64,000 nt of DNA, from positions 339,581 to 403,580 of the forward strand of contig CAWIKX010000024.1 of NCBI GenBank assembly GCA_963836695.1, written 5' to 3'. Positions 18,009 to 28,651 of the stretch are shown here, piece after piece. The position numbers and the translations under genes were made by a program. The number at the start of each line of letters is the position of its first letter. Position 1 is the stretch's first letter. The notes under the pieces were generated by a model, which worked only from the letters and a program-made list of their open reading frames with translations, was not told the origin of the DNA and did no database searches. The DNA comes from Roseiarcus sp963836695 (GTDB lineage: Bacteria; Pseudomonadota; Alphaproteobacteria; Rhizobiales; Beijerinckiaceae).

Positions 18009-19740
18009 TCATTTTCCCTTACGGCCCCCCGTGCGCTTGACGGGCGGGGCCGCAGATTGCGTAGTCGAGCGCGGCGATGACGTCGCCGCGGCTCTCCTCG
18101 CCAAGCCTGTCGATGACGCCGTAAGCTGTGTCAACTTCACCACACCTTGCTCGAGGAGGCCCTGAATGGTGGGGACGGCGTTGGTTTGAGCGGTGAGGAC
18201 GGCGAGCGGCGCATAATGGTGGTCGACCCCGTCGGGCGGTCGCGCCACCGGCTGGAGCTGGCCTTTGTCGTCGGTCTCCTGGGGCCAGATCACGTCGCCG
18301 CTAGCCACCCGGGCTGGGATCAGCCAGTAGTCGCCGGTGCGGTAGGTCGCTGTGGCCTGCGCCTCGAACAAGACCTGCAGTCCGTCCTCGATGTCGATCC
18401 ACTGGTCCGTGGCGCTGGGGATAGGCACGGCGCCGCTCTTGGTGAGGGCAACCCCTCCGGCCGCGGGGTCGCCGGCCTGCTGGTCCCAGCGGCGCAAGAG
18501 CGGATGGAGGCCAGGCCTGGAGCCGAAGGCCGGGTTGGGCGCGGCGCCAGTCAAGGTCACCTGCATCATGCCGCGATTGATCGACTGGACCTGGAGCAGC
18601 ACCGGGGCCTGGGTCATAGCGGCGGCGCTGGAAAGCGCGAGCGCGTCATCCTGTAACTCCACCCAGTCGCCTTCGGCCAAGCCGAAGCGGTCATCACGGC
18701 CCAGAGTGGACAGGGGCGCAGTTACCGTGCCGGTTCCGGTGATGGCCGCGGTGGACAGCGGGAAGACGGCGGCGCCGTTTTCCCGCGACCAGCAGAAGCT
18801 CGGCCCCGCGCCGATGGCGCCGCCGTCGTGGATCTCCACGCGGTACAGCTGGTTCTCGGCGCCCCGATATGACGAGGTCGGCGAGACCGCGCAAGGGTCG
18901 GCGGAGGAGGCGCTTGGCTGGACGCGGGCGCGCAGAAGGCCACGATTGGCCGGCTGGAACTTCTGGGCGAGCTGGGCGGCGGTTACGCTGGCGCCAACGT
19001 TGGCGTTGGGCGTCAACTGCGGCGCGGGGATGGTCTTGATCTGCCAGACCACCTTGGTCCGTGCGGCCGTGTCGGCCCCGCCCAGCGCAATCTCACGGAT
19101 GCTATCGTCCTCCGCGGAGGTGATCAGCCGCTCCCATACGTCGATATAGAGCTCGATCGGGCCCTGGCCTGCGAAGAGGGGCGGCGGCGCGACCAGGTAC
19201 GGCTGAGTCTTGTAAGTGACGAGGCGCGCGGCCTGGACATTGGCGTTGCCGGCCGGAATGCCCTGAGTGGTGTCAACGGCGACCTGGCCCGCTGTGTAGT
19301 CGACGACGGTGGTGATCTTGCACACCACGGTCGTTCCCGGCGTGGTGGGGTCAAAAAGCTGCAGGTACTGGCCCACGGCGAAGGACACGTCGTCCACCGT
19401 CCAGCGGGAGAGACTGAGCGTATTGGGGGAATTGGGTTGCAGCATGACGGTGACCGGGGTCGCGAGGTTCTCGACCAGGATGCCATCCACGTAGACGTCG
19501 CCCGCGGCGAAGGCCACGTCATCTGTCACCGGACCGTCGCTGAGCGCGAGGGGGATGAACCCGCCGTTGTTGGTCCAGGCCTGCCCACCCACGTCCGCGG
19601 CCAAGCGGCGGATGAGGTGCAAGAGGATCGACGCTTGCTCGTTCCAATCGGCGTCGAGCTGAACGCGGCCCTGCTGCATCAGGACGCGGCTGAAATCCCT
19701 TCACCGGATCGTAGCTTATGCGGGTAAGGTCGGCCTTCAC
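18009..19740 (-). CDS. DUF6519-type eCIS accessory protein (one frameshift)
   Basis: Last gene of the eCIS operon, 12 bp after the preceding stop; GTG start at 19740 with GGGAG 8 nt upstream. The N-terminus reads VKADLTRISYDPVKGF and then, after one surplus base near 19,692, SRVLMQQGRVQLDADWNEQ. I recall this as the signature of DUF6519 proteins found in phage-tail-like loci. Restored length is about 576 residues. The rest consists of beta-rich segments (DVYVDGILVENLATPVTV, YRVEIHDGGAIGAGPSFCWSRENGA, GDWVELQDDAL) resembling tail-associated surface proteins, and a basic tail (KRTGGRKGK). The function is unknown; a distal baseplate or receptor-facing role is inference. The lesion lies in a short T run and could be an assembly error. 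Confidence 0.78.
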
Positions 19741-19752
19741 TGGGATGCTCCC

Positions 19753-21906
19753 TCAGTTCGCATAGATGACGGCGGCATCGGCGCCCGCGGGGGTGAATTC
19801 GCATAGGCGCTGGTTCAGGTTGGCCAAGCGCTGAGGCTGGTAGAGATCGTGGTAGACGCCCATCTCCGAGAGGTCCGAAGCGCCCCAGGCGATCTCAGCG
19901 GCAGTCGCACGCGCGAGGCGGGCGTAGACCGGCGTCCCATAGCGGACGCTTTCGAATTCTGGTTCGACACGCAGGACCTCGTTGAGCCGCAGGGCCTCGG
20001 TCTCGTCGGGGGTGAGATTGTCGCGGCTGGCCTCGGCGGCGACGGTGGCCAGAACCATGTCGGGCTGGCATTCGTAGCGCCGGGGCGTTCTCGACCCTTG
20101 AGGCGCGTAGCAGAAACGCATGCAGCCGGCCTGGCGGCGGCAGGCGCGCACTTCGCCCATGAAGATGCTGTCCTGGGCGAGCTCGATTTCGCGCGCCTGC
20201 AGCATGCCGAAAACCGTGGTGCGGCGGACGTCCACAATGGCGTCGGCGCAGGGCTTGCCGTCCGACCCCAGGGCAATGCGCGTCGGCCCTAGGGCGTCAA
20301 GGATGCTGTCGCTGATTTTAAGGCGCAGAGGGTTCTCCGCCGTTTCGTCGCGCTCTACACGGATAGCCCCGAGGATGGTGTGCTCGATGGTGATGCAGAG
20401 CACTGCACCGGTGACCTCGAGACTGGGCTCGGTCGGGTGTTGGGGACTGCAGCCGCAGTCGAGTCCCCAGCCCGGAACCAGCGTGCAATGGCGGAGCGTG
20501 AGGCCCGAGAGCGCCTGGCCCGCCTGCACGCCCCGGCCCGAGATAACTAGGCCGTCGAGCACACACCAGCTCCTCCCCGCGCCGGTGACGGCAAGACCGT
20601 CGGGCGCCGAGGTCTGCCAGTCGAGGAGGCGGATGGTGGGCCTCGCGCCATTCGCGGCGCGCAACTCGAGCGCCTGGCCCTCGGTGAGCGCTATGGCGAT
20701 GGGCTCGGCGTAGACGTTGCTGTCGACGATCTCGACAACCGCCGTGGCGGGCTTGTCAATGCTCCATTGGGCCAGCGCGTCGCCGATTTTCTGGTATTTG
20801 GTACCTCTGCCCACCTCATAGTAGGCCGCCCCGGCGGGTTGGCTCAGGGTGCGGGCATATTCGCCTCCGCCGAGATCGGCGGGAAACCCGTAGGCGTACG
20901 AGACCCATACGGTCTGCCGCTTGGGTTGACCCGCGGGAAACATGATCCGTCCCAGATGGGGATCGAGCGCCACCTGGTCGCCGGTCGGCCGGTACGTCCA
21001 GCCGGTGAGGTTGGCCGGGACGATGCGGCTGGGATCGATCGGGTTGTCCGGTGAGCCGAGCGCGATCTCAATGCTCTGGCCAGGGCCATAGAAGGCCGCG
21101 ACGTCGGGAACCGCGCCTGTCGCATCGTCGGTTTCGTGCGCCTCCATGGCGCGCCGAGTGATAGGGATGGGCAGCTTGGGGTCTGCGCCAGCGGCCTCGG
21201 GGTTGACGAAGAGCGGGGTGTCCGCGCCTAGGGTGCTGAACAGGAAGCAGTTCGGGGCCTCCTCCTCGTAGCAGTAGGCCGGGGAGGCGGTTACAGCGTA
21301 GGCCCGTAGGCGCCAGACGAAGAGGCCCACCTCGGGGATGTTGAACCGGCCTTGGGTACGGACGGAATTGACCCGGCGCACCTCCACTGTCCGGGCCGTC
21401 TCGTCGAAGGCGCTTCCCAGGTTGTCGAGCGCATCGCCGTCGCGCAGGTCGACGGTGCGGCCGCGGTCAAGGTGCAGATAGTCGATGTTCTGAGTGACGG
21501 AGAGCAGCTTGTAGAATTCCACTGCCCGGCCGGGCCAGCCGGCCACGGCCGCCAGGTCCTCCAGCACCGAGAGCGTGCCCTTGCGGCGGCGAAAGCGGAT
21601 AGTGTTGGCCACCTCCCGGCGGGGGATGGCGATGCGCTCGCGGGCCTCGGCGCGAACGCCCGCTCCGGGGTTGGGGCCGATCGCGACGGGGGCGTAGCCG
21701 ACAAGGGCACCGATGTAGGGAACAACCCAGTTGTCGCAGGTCTCTATGAACCAGTTCTCATAGAGCTGGCCGATGTCCTGTTCGATCACACCGGCCTGCT
21801 CGGCGACCACCCGGAGCAGGGCGCGCAGAGGCCAACCCTGGTCGGCGTCGCGCAGGCGATAGACCGCAGGGACGAGGTCGTACAGGAAGTCCGGATCGCG
21901 GATCAT
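19753..21906 (-). CDS. Phage tail protein I-like eCIS protein with beta-helix domain
   Basis: 717 residues from the ATG at 21906, chosen because GAGGG lies 7 nt upstream and the preceding gene stops at 21917; an upstream ATG (21930) overlaps that gene. The N-terminal about 110 residues (DPDFLYDLVPAVYRLRDADQ, ENWFIETCDNWVVPYIGALVG) resemble P2 protein I-type wedge proteins that join baseplate and fibres. Residues about 360-610 form repeating short strands with DGLAVTGAGRSWCVLDGLVI and LTLRHCTLVPGWGLDC, as in a right-handed beta-helix. Two clusters of Cys (CGC near 495, CRRQAGCMRFC near 625) stand out. It is encoded between the second J-like protein and the DUF6519 protein. It could serve as the missing fibre or spike of this eCIS; that is inference. 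Confidence 0.78.
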   Translation of the reverse strand: MIRDPDFLYDLVPAVYRLRDADQGWPLRALLRVVAEQAGVIEQDIGQLYENWFIETCDNWVVPYIGALVGYAPVAIGPNPGAGVRAEARERIAIPRREVANTIRFRRRKGTLSVLEDLAAVAGWPGRAVEFYKLLSVTQNIDYLHLDRGRTVDLRDGDALDNLGSAFDETARTVEVRRVNSVRTQGRFNIPEVGLFVWRLRAYAVTASPAYCYEEEAPNCFLFSTLGADTPLFVNPEAAGADPKLPIPITRRAMEAHETDDATGAVPDVAAFYGPGQSIEIALGSPDNPIDPSRIVPANLTGWTYRPTGDQVALDPHLGRIMFPAGQPKRQTVWVSYAYGFPADLGGGEYARTLSQPAGAAYYEVGRGTKYQKIGDALAQWSIDKPATAVVEIVDSNVYAEPIAIALTEGQALELRAANGARPTIRLLDWQTSAPDGLAVTGAGRSWCVLDGLVISGRGVQAGQALSGLTLRHCTLVPGWGLDCGCSPQHPTEPSLEVTGAVLCITIEHTILGAIRVERDETAENPLRLKISDSILDALGPTRIALGSDGKPCADAIVDVRRTTVFGMLQAREIELAQDSIFMGEVRACRRQAGCMRFCYAPQGSRTPRRYECQPDMVLATVAAEASRDNLTPDETEALRLNEVLRVEPEFESVRYGTPVYARLARATAAEIAWGASDLSEMGVYHDLYQPQRLANLNQRLCEFTPAGADAAVIYAN

Positions 21907-21916
21907 GGGTGAGCCC

Positions 21917-24900
21917 TCATGCGCCGGCATGGGTGAGGATGAGGGTGTCGGGGATGTCCTGGGTCATGAAGACAAGCTCAGCTGGAGTGATGCGGTTGGC
22001 CGACCCTGGCGTAGCCAGCTTGTTCACCTGAGCGAGCTCCGCGAAGATATAAGGGCGGCCCTTCAGGCTCGAGGCGAGGCCAGCCAGCTTTTCGGCGCTG
22101 ATTCCCTCGGCCACGCTGTCGAACGTAGTGATGTTGACCCAGGCCACGCCTTTTACCGCCTGCATGGCGGCCACTGCCTCGCTTTGGAACGCCGCCTGCC
22201 CGAGCTCGCGAGCGTCGAAGCCGAAGAGGGCCAAGACGGCGGCTCGAACCGTCGGGATGACGTCATCCCAGAAATAGTCGCTTGAAAGGCCCACGGTCGC
22301 GGCCAGTACGATCAGGCGCGTCCGGCGCACCGCCAGCTCCACCGGCTGGTGGGGATCGCCGTACGTCTGCAGGGAGGCGAGAAGGTTTGCGTAGAGGTCG
22401 GAGCCCACATCGATGGGGCTATCCTCGACCCCGGCGACGGTGACGTGGACGGTGAGCTGTCGCCCGTCGGAGAGGCGCACGGCCGAGGACTTGCCGATGC
22501 CGGCGTAGACGCGGCAGAAGTCGGCGTAGTCGCCCACCGAGACAAGGCGGTCGAGCGCGTTGACCGACAAGGGCGCGTTGATGCGGGCTTGGCCGAGGGT
22601 GTCCGGGTCGGCCCCACTACTGGCCGGCAGGGGATTGATCACCCCCTGGACGCCCAGCGGATGGGTCGCGAGCTGTGAGATCTGGCCGGCGTCGACGTTG
22701 CCGCCCGAGCCCATTCCGTAGCGGTACATAGCCTTGACGTTGGCTGTTCCCGTAGGAACCCGGGCGCCGCGCACCCCGTTGCCGAAGGTGATGGTGGTCT
22801 TCTGTGCGTCATTCTCGCGGGTGACGTAGCCGCGGGTCTTCGGGCCCGCCTCCGCCAAGTCGTCGAGCTCCCGCCAGGCCCGGTCGTTGACCGCGACGGT
22901 AAGGGCCGAGGTCGCGCCAGCGGCGGTCGCGGCTGGTACATAGGTGAGCGGCGACTGGCTGAGCGCGAAGGAGAGATAAGCCTTGGCGGCGTCGCCGTCC
23001 CCCAGCACTTCCCCCGTGCTCTGGCCCTGCGTTGCGTCGGCGACATTGCCGTAGATCGTGACGCTGGCGCGGTCGTAACCGTAGGCCAGCGGGGCGGCCA
23101 AGTTGAGCACGGTGTTGAGCGCCTGGCCCGACACCCGCCAAGCGAAGACGCCGTCGGCCAACAGTTTGGAGAGGTCGCCGCCCGGCAGCGGCAGCTGGCT
23201 GCCGGGATGGACCACCAGGCCGGCAAAAGTGGGGAACAGGCCCTGCTTTTCGCTCGCCGTAAGCACATAGGCGTTGGCGTAGACCCCCGGCGCCAGCTCG
23301 ACCGCCTGGGCGTACTGCTGGTTGAGCCGGTCGGGCGCCGGCAAGTTCTGAAGCTGCCCGACGAAGTCCCTCCAGGCCGCCTTGAGCTGACCGACCACCA
23401 GCCGGTCGCCGAAGGCGTCGGCGTCAGTCGTCTGGTAAATGCTATCGAAGGGGGGGGCCGACAGGGGAAAGGCTTGGCCGTTCACGGGCTGGGCGCCTTG
23501 CTGGACGCCCGCGATCATGGCCAGTTCGCTGGCGGTGACCCCGCTGACGTTGGGGATGTCCGTGCGGGTTCCCGAAACGATAACCCAACGCCCGGGCTCG
23601 AGGCCGTCATAGACCGGGTCTAGGTCGATCGAGCCGCCGGCGATGTCGGTGTCCAGTGGCTCATTGGTGAGAGGGAGCTGTTCGGTCTGGGCGTAAACTA
23701 CGGTCTGGCGCAGCATCGCCTCGGAACGGATGTCGGCGTCGTACTTGTCCTTGTCTTCCGACAACCAGCGGGGCTCCAGGGTGAGTAGGGTGACCTTGGC
23801 TGAGAAGCCGGTAGAAACCGGGACATGCGAGACGGCCAGCTCTGCGGCCCCTGAGTCGGGGAGGTGGGCCGTTGCCACGCTGCCGGTGCGCAGGGACTGC
23901 ACGATGTGGAAGGTGACCTTGCGATCGCCGGTGGGATTTCCATTGGCGTCCACCACGGGCCGGTCGATGGCCACCCAGCTCCCTGGCTTGATCTGGCCAT
24001 AGGTGGTGTCCAGCGGCAATTCGGCGATGGTGGCGGCGACATTGGCAGTCGCGGTGGCCCAGGCCCTGGCGATCGTGGGCGCGGTGAAGGTGGTCGTAAC
24101 CAGGTCGCCAGTCTTCACCGTGGCCGAGCCTGCCCAGGCGCTGGCGAAGAGACCGGCCTTAGCGCGGGCGGCGTAGACCTCCACCTGGCCGGTGGGGGTG
24201 GCGAGCGAGGACCAGGCGGGGTAGAGGCTGTCGGACGCGGCGGGCTTGAGGGCCGCCAGCAGCCGCGGCGCCATATCCGACTGGGGCGCGAAGCTCGTGG
24301 CCACCGAGCGGGCCAGGCGCAACGCGTTCACTGGTTGCCGCGAGGGCGTTAGGGCCAGTCTATCAACGATGGCCGCAAGACCTGCGAGAGGCGAGGAGGG
24401 TTGGGCGGGCGGCAGGTTCATCAGACCGCCGGAGCTCACTCCGCGAATCGGCGGCAAGGGCTGGCGCATGACCTGCAGTAACGCGGTCAGCCAGGCGGTA
24501 ACGCGGGTGAAGCCCCGCTTGACGGCCACCCCACGCAGCAGGGCGACGCGCGAGACGGGCGTCTGCAAGAAGGAAGCTACCGCCGCCCGACTGTTTCCCG
24601 CGGCCTTGAGGTTGGCGATGGTGGGGGCGAGCAGGTCGCCGACCTGGGCGGCAATGCCGCTGCCGGGAAACAAATACTGGGCTTTGTCCGAATAGAGCTG
24701 CAGCTCGCCGGCGGCGTCGAGGCCCACGGGGACCTGAAGCGCAAGGCTGACGGCGGTGCGCGACTGGGCCGCCTCGGGGTCGATCGCGGCGGCTTGGCGG
24801 AGGAACTGCTGGGTGGGGGCGGCGTTGTCAATGGCCGAGCCGAAGACGAACAACAACGCGTCGCCCGGATTAAGGCTCGTTGAGACGCCGTCGAAGTAGA

Positions 24901-25543
24901 CGGAATCGATCACGTCGGCGCCGCTGACAAGCGGGATTTTGGTGACTGGATCTGCGGCCGGGGGAGTGATCAGTTGGGGCCGGGTGAGCCTGGGGGCGAG
25001 CGCATTCCAGGCGTCGCGCACGGCGAGGTCAGCGGAAGTCTCGAAGAACTGCGGGCTCTCGCCCGTGCCTGGGATGCTCTGGGCGCGGGTCCCGGCCGGC
25101 AGGGTCCCTGTGAAGCCGCCGCTGACGGTGAAGGCGAGGCGCACGCTGGCGGCGACGCCGGGACGCAGGCGATAGCCAATCAGGCGCGAGAGCTCGAGCA
25201 GGGAACGGCGTTCGATGGCCGTCGGCAGGTAGCCCTCGTTGGCGATGCGCTCCTGGTAGAAGGTGAGCACGTCGCAGACCACTGCCCAGGCGTCCAAGAG
25301 GGCAATCGAGGGATCGGCCGGATCCCGGGTGGTGAGGCCCTTCAGAGGCATGACGTTTTGCGCTGGCCCGCCGTCCGGCGCGGGAATCTCCAGTCTGGTC
25401 CCGCTCAGGCGGGCGAGCATGGTCTCATAGAATGCGGCGTAGTCGCCGGCGCGGTAGGCGAGCGCGGTGAGGCCCGGAGGGTTGACCTCGCTCTGGGGCG
25501 TCCCGATCTCGACGCCGGCGCAGCATCCACACGGCTCGCTCAT
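21917..25543 (-). CDS. Second baseplate J-like protein (Afp12-like)
   Basis: 1208 residues. The N-terminus is MSEPCGCCAGVEIGTPQSEV, followed by GDYAAFYETMLARLSG and DPADPSIALLDAWAVVCDVLTFYQERIANEGYL (in parts), which is typical of the large eCIS baseplate proteins that form the wedge triangle around the hub. The C-terminal half holds the J-like region: ITFGNGVRGARVPTG, LGQARINAPLSVNALDRLVSVGDYADFCRVYAGIGKS and WVNITTFDS. Start and stop overlap both neighbours by 4 bp (25543/25540), so translation is coupled. No frameshift was seen despite its length. It corresponds in order to Afp12 of the Serratia antifeeding prophage. Confidence 0.88.
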   Translation of the reverse strand: MSEPCGCCAGVEIGTPQSEVNPPGLTALAYRAGDYAAFYETMLARLSGTRLEIPAPDGGPAQNVMPLKGLTTRDPADPSIALLDAWAVVCDVLTFYQERIANEGYLPTAIERRSLLELSRLIGYRLRPGVAASVRLAFTVSGGFTGTLPAGTRAQSIPGTGESPQFFETSADLAVRDAWNALAPRLTRPQLITPPAADPVTKIPLVSGADVIDSVYFDGVSTSLNPGDALLFVFGSAIDNAAPTQQFLRQAAAIDPEAAQSRTAVSLALQVPVGLDAAGELQLYSDKAQYLFPGSGIAAQVGDLLAPTIANLKAAGNSRAAVASFLQTPVSRVALLRGVAVKRGFTRVTAWLTALLQVMRQPLPPIRGVSSGGLMNLPPAQPSSPLAGLAAIVDRLALTPSRQPVNALRLARSVATSFAPQSDMAPRLLAALKPAASDSLYPAWSSLATPTGQVEVYAARAKAGLFASAWAGSATVKTGDLVTTTFTAPTIARAWATATANVAATIAELPLDTTYGQIKPGSWVAIDRPVVDANGNPTGDRKVTFHIVQSLRTGSVATAHLPDSGAAELAVSHVPVSTGFSAKVTLLTLEPRWLSEDKDKYDADIRSEAMLRQTVVYAQTEQLPLTNEPLDTDIAGGSIDLDPVYDGLEPGRWVIVSGTRTDIPNVSGVTASELAMIAGVQQGAQPVNGQAFPLSAPPFDSIYQTTDADAFGDRLVVGQLKAAWRDFVGQLQNLPAPDRLNQQYAQAVELAPGVYANAYVLTASEKQGLFPTFAGLVVHPGSQLPLPGGDLSKLLADGVFAWRVSGQALNTVLNLAAPLAYGYDRASVTIYGNVADATQGQSTGEVLGDGDAAKAYLSFALSQSPLTYVPAATAAGATSALTVAVNDRAWRELDDLAEAGPKTRGYVTRENDAQKTTITFGNGVRGARVPTGTANVKAMYRYGMGSGGNVDAGQISQLATHPLGVQGVINPLPASSGADPDTLGQARINAPLSVNALDRLVSVGDYADFCRVYAGIGKSSAVRLSDGRQLTVHVTVAGVEDSPIDVGSDLYANLLASLQTYGDPHQPVELAVRRTRLIVLAATVGLSSDYFWDDVIPTVRAAVLALFGFDARELGQAAFQSEAVAAMQAVKGVAWVNITTFDSVAEGISAEKLAGLASSLKGRPYIFAELAQVNKLATPGSANRITPAELVFMTQDIPDTLILTHAGA

Positions 25544-28291
25544 CGTCCGCCTCGCAGCAGGAGGGTCAGCCGACCGTTCTCCGGATGGTTGGGATCCTGG
25601 TCGAGCCGTGCGATCTCGCCGGGCGTCAGGGGAAGCATGCCCGTCGCCGGCACGCTGTCGGGCGAGGCTGCCGGGGGCGGCCGGCCAGGAACCAGTCGGT
25701 CGAGCCGGGTGATCTGCACCTCCATCACGCCCGGGATGGTCTGGGCCGCGGCGATGATCGGGCTCAAATACACCGCCTGGCCGAAGGTGAGACGGTCGGG
25801 ATTGAACAGGGCCAGCGATCCGTCGGGCAGCACGCCAGCCCCCAGGCGCTGGCGCAACAGGGCCAGCACCTGGGCGCGCAGGTAGAGCGGCTTGACGCAG
25901 ATGGAGAGGCCGAGATCGAGGGCGGCATACGCCGCGCCGGTGACGGTGAGGTCGTAGCCAATTCGGCCGTAGCGCGCGAGATAGGCGTCGACCTCGGCCA
26001 GCAACTCCGGATCGGCGCTTTCGCTGCCCTTTGGGTCGAGAGCGACGCGAGCCTCATACCAGCTGCCGTTCCAGCACAGGGTCCCGCGGGCGTTCTGAAG
26101 GGGAGTGAAGGGGATCACGCAGAGATCGGCGGGCAGGGCCATGGGTTCCGGCGGCTCCTCCTCCTGGGCCTGCCGCGGCAGGGTGGGCGGTGGCGGGGTG
26201 GGGCGCGAGGGCTTTGGCCGCTCGGCGAGGCGTCTTTCATTGTCTCGGGCCAAGGTTGTGTAGTCGTCGGCGGTCACTGCGCGCTCCAGCACGTCGCGGA
26301 AGGCGTAGGGGGCGATCATGCGCACATCAGCCACAGCCTCCGGCGCGGTTCCACCCGTGGCCGGCAGGGGATTACGAGGGGTGAGAGCCCCCGTGCCCTC
26401 ATCCGTTTCGCGGAAAATGACGTAGCAGATGGCCTCGGGGCCGACGTTTCCCGCCGGACCATTGCCAATCCGGTAGCGGGCGGAGACGGCCGCCCCGGCC
26501 TGGGGCTGGCGGCCCTCGTCGCCATCGCCGAAGCGCAGATGGGCGACGCCGGCGTCGTCCATTTCGACCACAAAGCGGGCGTCGTCAGGCCCGCTCTCAA
26601 GCAAATCGTAGGCTGGGGTCCATGTGGTGCTCACCGGGCAGCCGGGACCTTCGACAACACTCGTGAGCGTGATCTCCGGCAGCGCTTGGCATGGATCTTG
26701 GATCGCCGCCGGGGCGGCGCAGACGCAGTCCGGCAGGGGCTGGGCGAAGGTGAGCGGCGTCTGGCCGAGCGTTGGCCGAAACCGGCCGGCCGTGAGGGTC
26801 ACCGTGGCCGGGGCGCAGTCGGTGGCGCAGCTGGCGGAGCTTGAGTCCGTGGGAACCGTCCCCAGGCTTTCCGGAGGCAGCGTCTGGCCCTGGTCGACGA
26901 GAATGACGTTGCCGCGAGCGACGCTGATCCCTTCGCGGCAGTCGCAATCGGGCGCCGGCATCACGGCGGAGAGGCAGAGTGGGAAGGTGAGCGCGTCCTC
27001 GGCGCACCAGGCGATGCGGAGCACCGGCCGGCCGCCTCGGTCCGCGTCGTAGAGCGGGTCGACGTCGGGGGTCACGCTGGTGAGCCGCACCGCCTGCCGG
27101 TGGGTGGGATCGGCGTCGGGCGCCGCCCCCGTCTTCGGACCCAGCACCTCTTCGAGCACCAGGATGTCGCCCGGGCTGAGGTTGAGGAACTCGAGGCCGT
27201 GGCCCGGGCGTCACGGTCTTGATGTCGCCGCCGCCTGGATTGTCTCCGCGAACCGACGCGGCGTTCCCGCCCTCTTCGCCGGCCTCGTCGTAGTCGGCCA
27301 GTGTCGCCGAGGTGGCGCTAGCGGGCAGGCAGCAGGCGCAATCGCCCCATGAGTAGAAGCGGATCTCGTTGTGGGCCTTGCGCAGCGTGATCGTCTGGGT
27401 CGTATCGGCCAGCAGGGGTTCGAAAACAGTGAGATTGCCGGCGAGAGCCGTGGCGAAGTCGGTAGGCTGGAGGATTCCCGGGGCGGGACCGCCCGCATAG
27501 GCCGTGCCGAAGAAGAGGCCGGTCGGATCCAGCACACATTGGGCGGCTTCGGCTGTGATCACCACCCAGGTCCGGGCGTTGCAGCCCTCGTGCAGGCGAT
27601 AGTCCACCAGCCGTGCGTGGCGGCGGACGGAGATGCGGCGCCGGGCTGTGCCCAGATAGGCCTCGGTGGCCACCGCGTCCTGATAGTAGCTCAGCTGGTC
27701 CCCCACATAGGCGAGCAAGTCCACCAGCATCACCCCGACGTCGGGAATGTGGGTCTCGGCCCAGTCTGGCAGGGTCTGGGCCAGGCGATCGAGAATCAGC
27801 TGCCGGAAGCTGGCGTAGTCCTTGGCTAGGTAGTCGATGGGCGGGGCGGGGCGAGCCCGCTGCGGGCAGACGTGCGGCGCCGCGCAATCGGCGTCAGTGG
27901 GACAGGAGGCCTTGAAGCTGAACGAGGCGGACGCATAGACCGGGTCGCAACCGGCCAGCGGCCCGGCCGTCTGCGCGCCGGTCTCATCGGTTTGGACGAG
28001 CGAGAGGGTGTAGGAGGAGGCGTCACCAGGCTGATTGAGGGTGATTTCCATCCAGTCGTCCAGGGTGAGGTCGCGCTCGCGCTGAACGCGCAGGCCCGTC
28101 ACGGTCACCGCTGCGCCGCCGGTAATGGCGATGTTGCCGGCGGCAAGCTTCGTCGGCGCGCGGCCGAGGAAGAACACCTCCAGGGTCGTCTGGGCGGGGC
28201 CGACCTCCACATAGTCAATTCCTAGAAGCGGCGACTGGCGTACGGCTTCGCGGCGCCGGTCCAGGCTGCAGCCCTCCATGGCTGCGGTCAT
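25540..28291 (-). CDS. Baseplate J-like protein (Afp11-like), one frameshift
   Basis: Restored length is about 916 residues. The N-terminal frame from 28291 (RQSPLLGIDYVEVG, DYLAKDYASFRQLILDRLAQ, DLLAYVGDQLSYYQDAVATEAYLGTARRR in parts) stays in register to about 27,207. There, one surplus G in CCCGGGCC shifts the reading to the frame that carries GDILVLEEVLGPKTG and continues to 25540. The second half has VRFGDGDEG-like (LRFGDGDEGRQPQAG) and NPLPATGGTAPEAVADVRMIAPYAFRDVLERAVTADDY (in parts), the J-protein signature. Both neighbours overlap by 4 bp. J-like proteins form the baseplate wedge that triggers sheath contraction. The clean continuation of conserved sequence in the new frame suggests an assembly indel more than a pseudogene. 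Confidence 0.85.
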
Positions 28292-28647
28292 GGCGCGCTC
28301 CTGACAAAGGTGGCGGTCTGGGACCGCTGGGTGGCGCGGATGACGTAGCTGACGGTCACGCTCAGGGTGGCGTCCTGGGCGGTGACGGTGAGGTTCTGCA
28401 GGTCGATGAGGTCGCCCAGGTTGCGCTGCACGGCCGCTTGGGTGGTGAACTGAAGAGCCGCGGCCAGTTCGACGCTGTTGGGGGCGAAGACCATCTGCGA
28501 GAGGCCGCTGCCGAAATCGGGTCGGTTCACACGCTCGCCCGGCGAGGTGAACAAGAGCTGCTCCACCATGTCGCGGATATGGTCTGCGTCGTCGGTGGTC
28601 GCCGTGCGGCCATGGGCGTTGAAGGCGAATGGGAAATCGATATTCAT
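28288..28647 (-). CDS. gp25-like baseplate wedge protein (Afp9-like)
   Basis: 119 residues, typical of the T4 gp25/Afp9 family. It begins MNIDFPFAFNAHGRTATTDD, followed by the family core HIRDMVEQLLFTSPGERVNRPDFG. The EPR-type motif of gp25 corresponds to the GERVNRPDFGSGL region here. gp25 links the baseplate to the first sheath ring and starts sheath assembly. It is separated by 4 bp from the PAAR gene upstream and overlaps the J-like gene downstream by 4 bp. Confidence 0.92.
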   Translation of the reverse strand: MNIDFPFAFNAHGRTATTDDADHIRDMVEQLLFTSPGERVNRPDFGSGLSQMVFAPNSVELAAALQFTTQAAVQRNLGDLIDLQNLTVTAQDATLSVTVSYVIRATQRSQTATFVRSAP

Positions 28648-28651
28648 GGCC

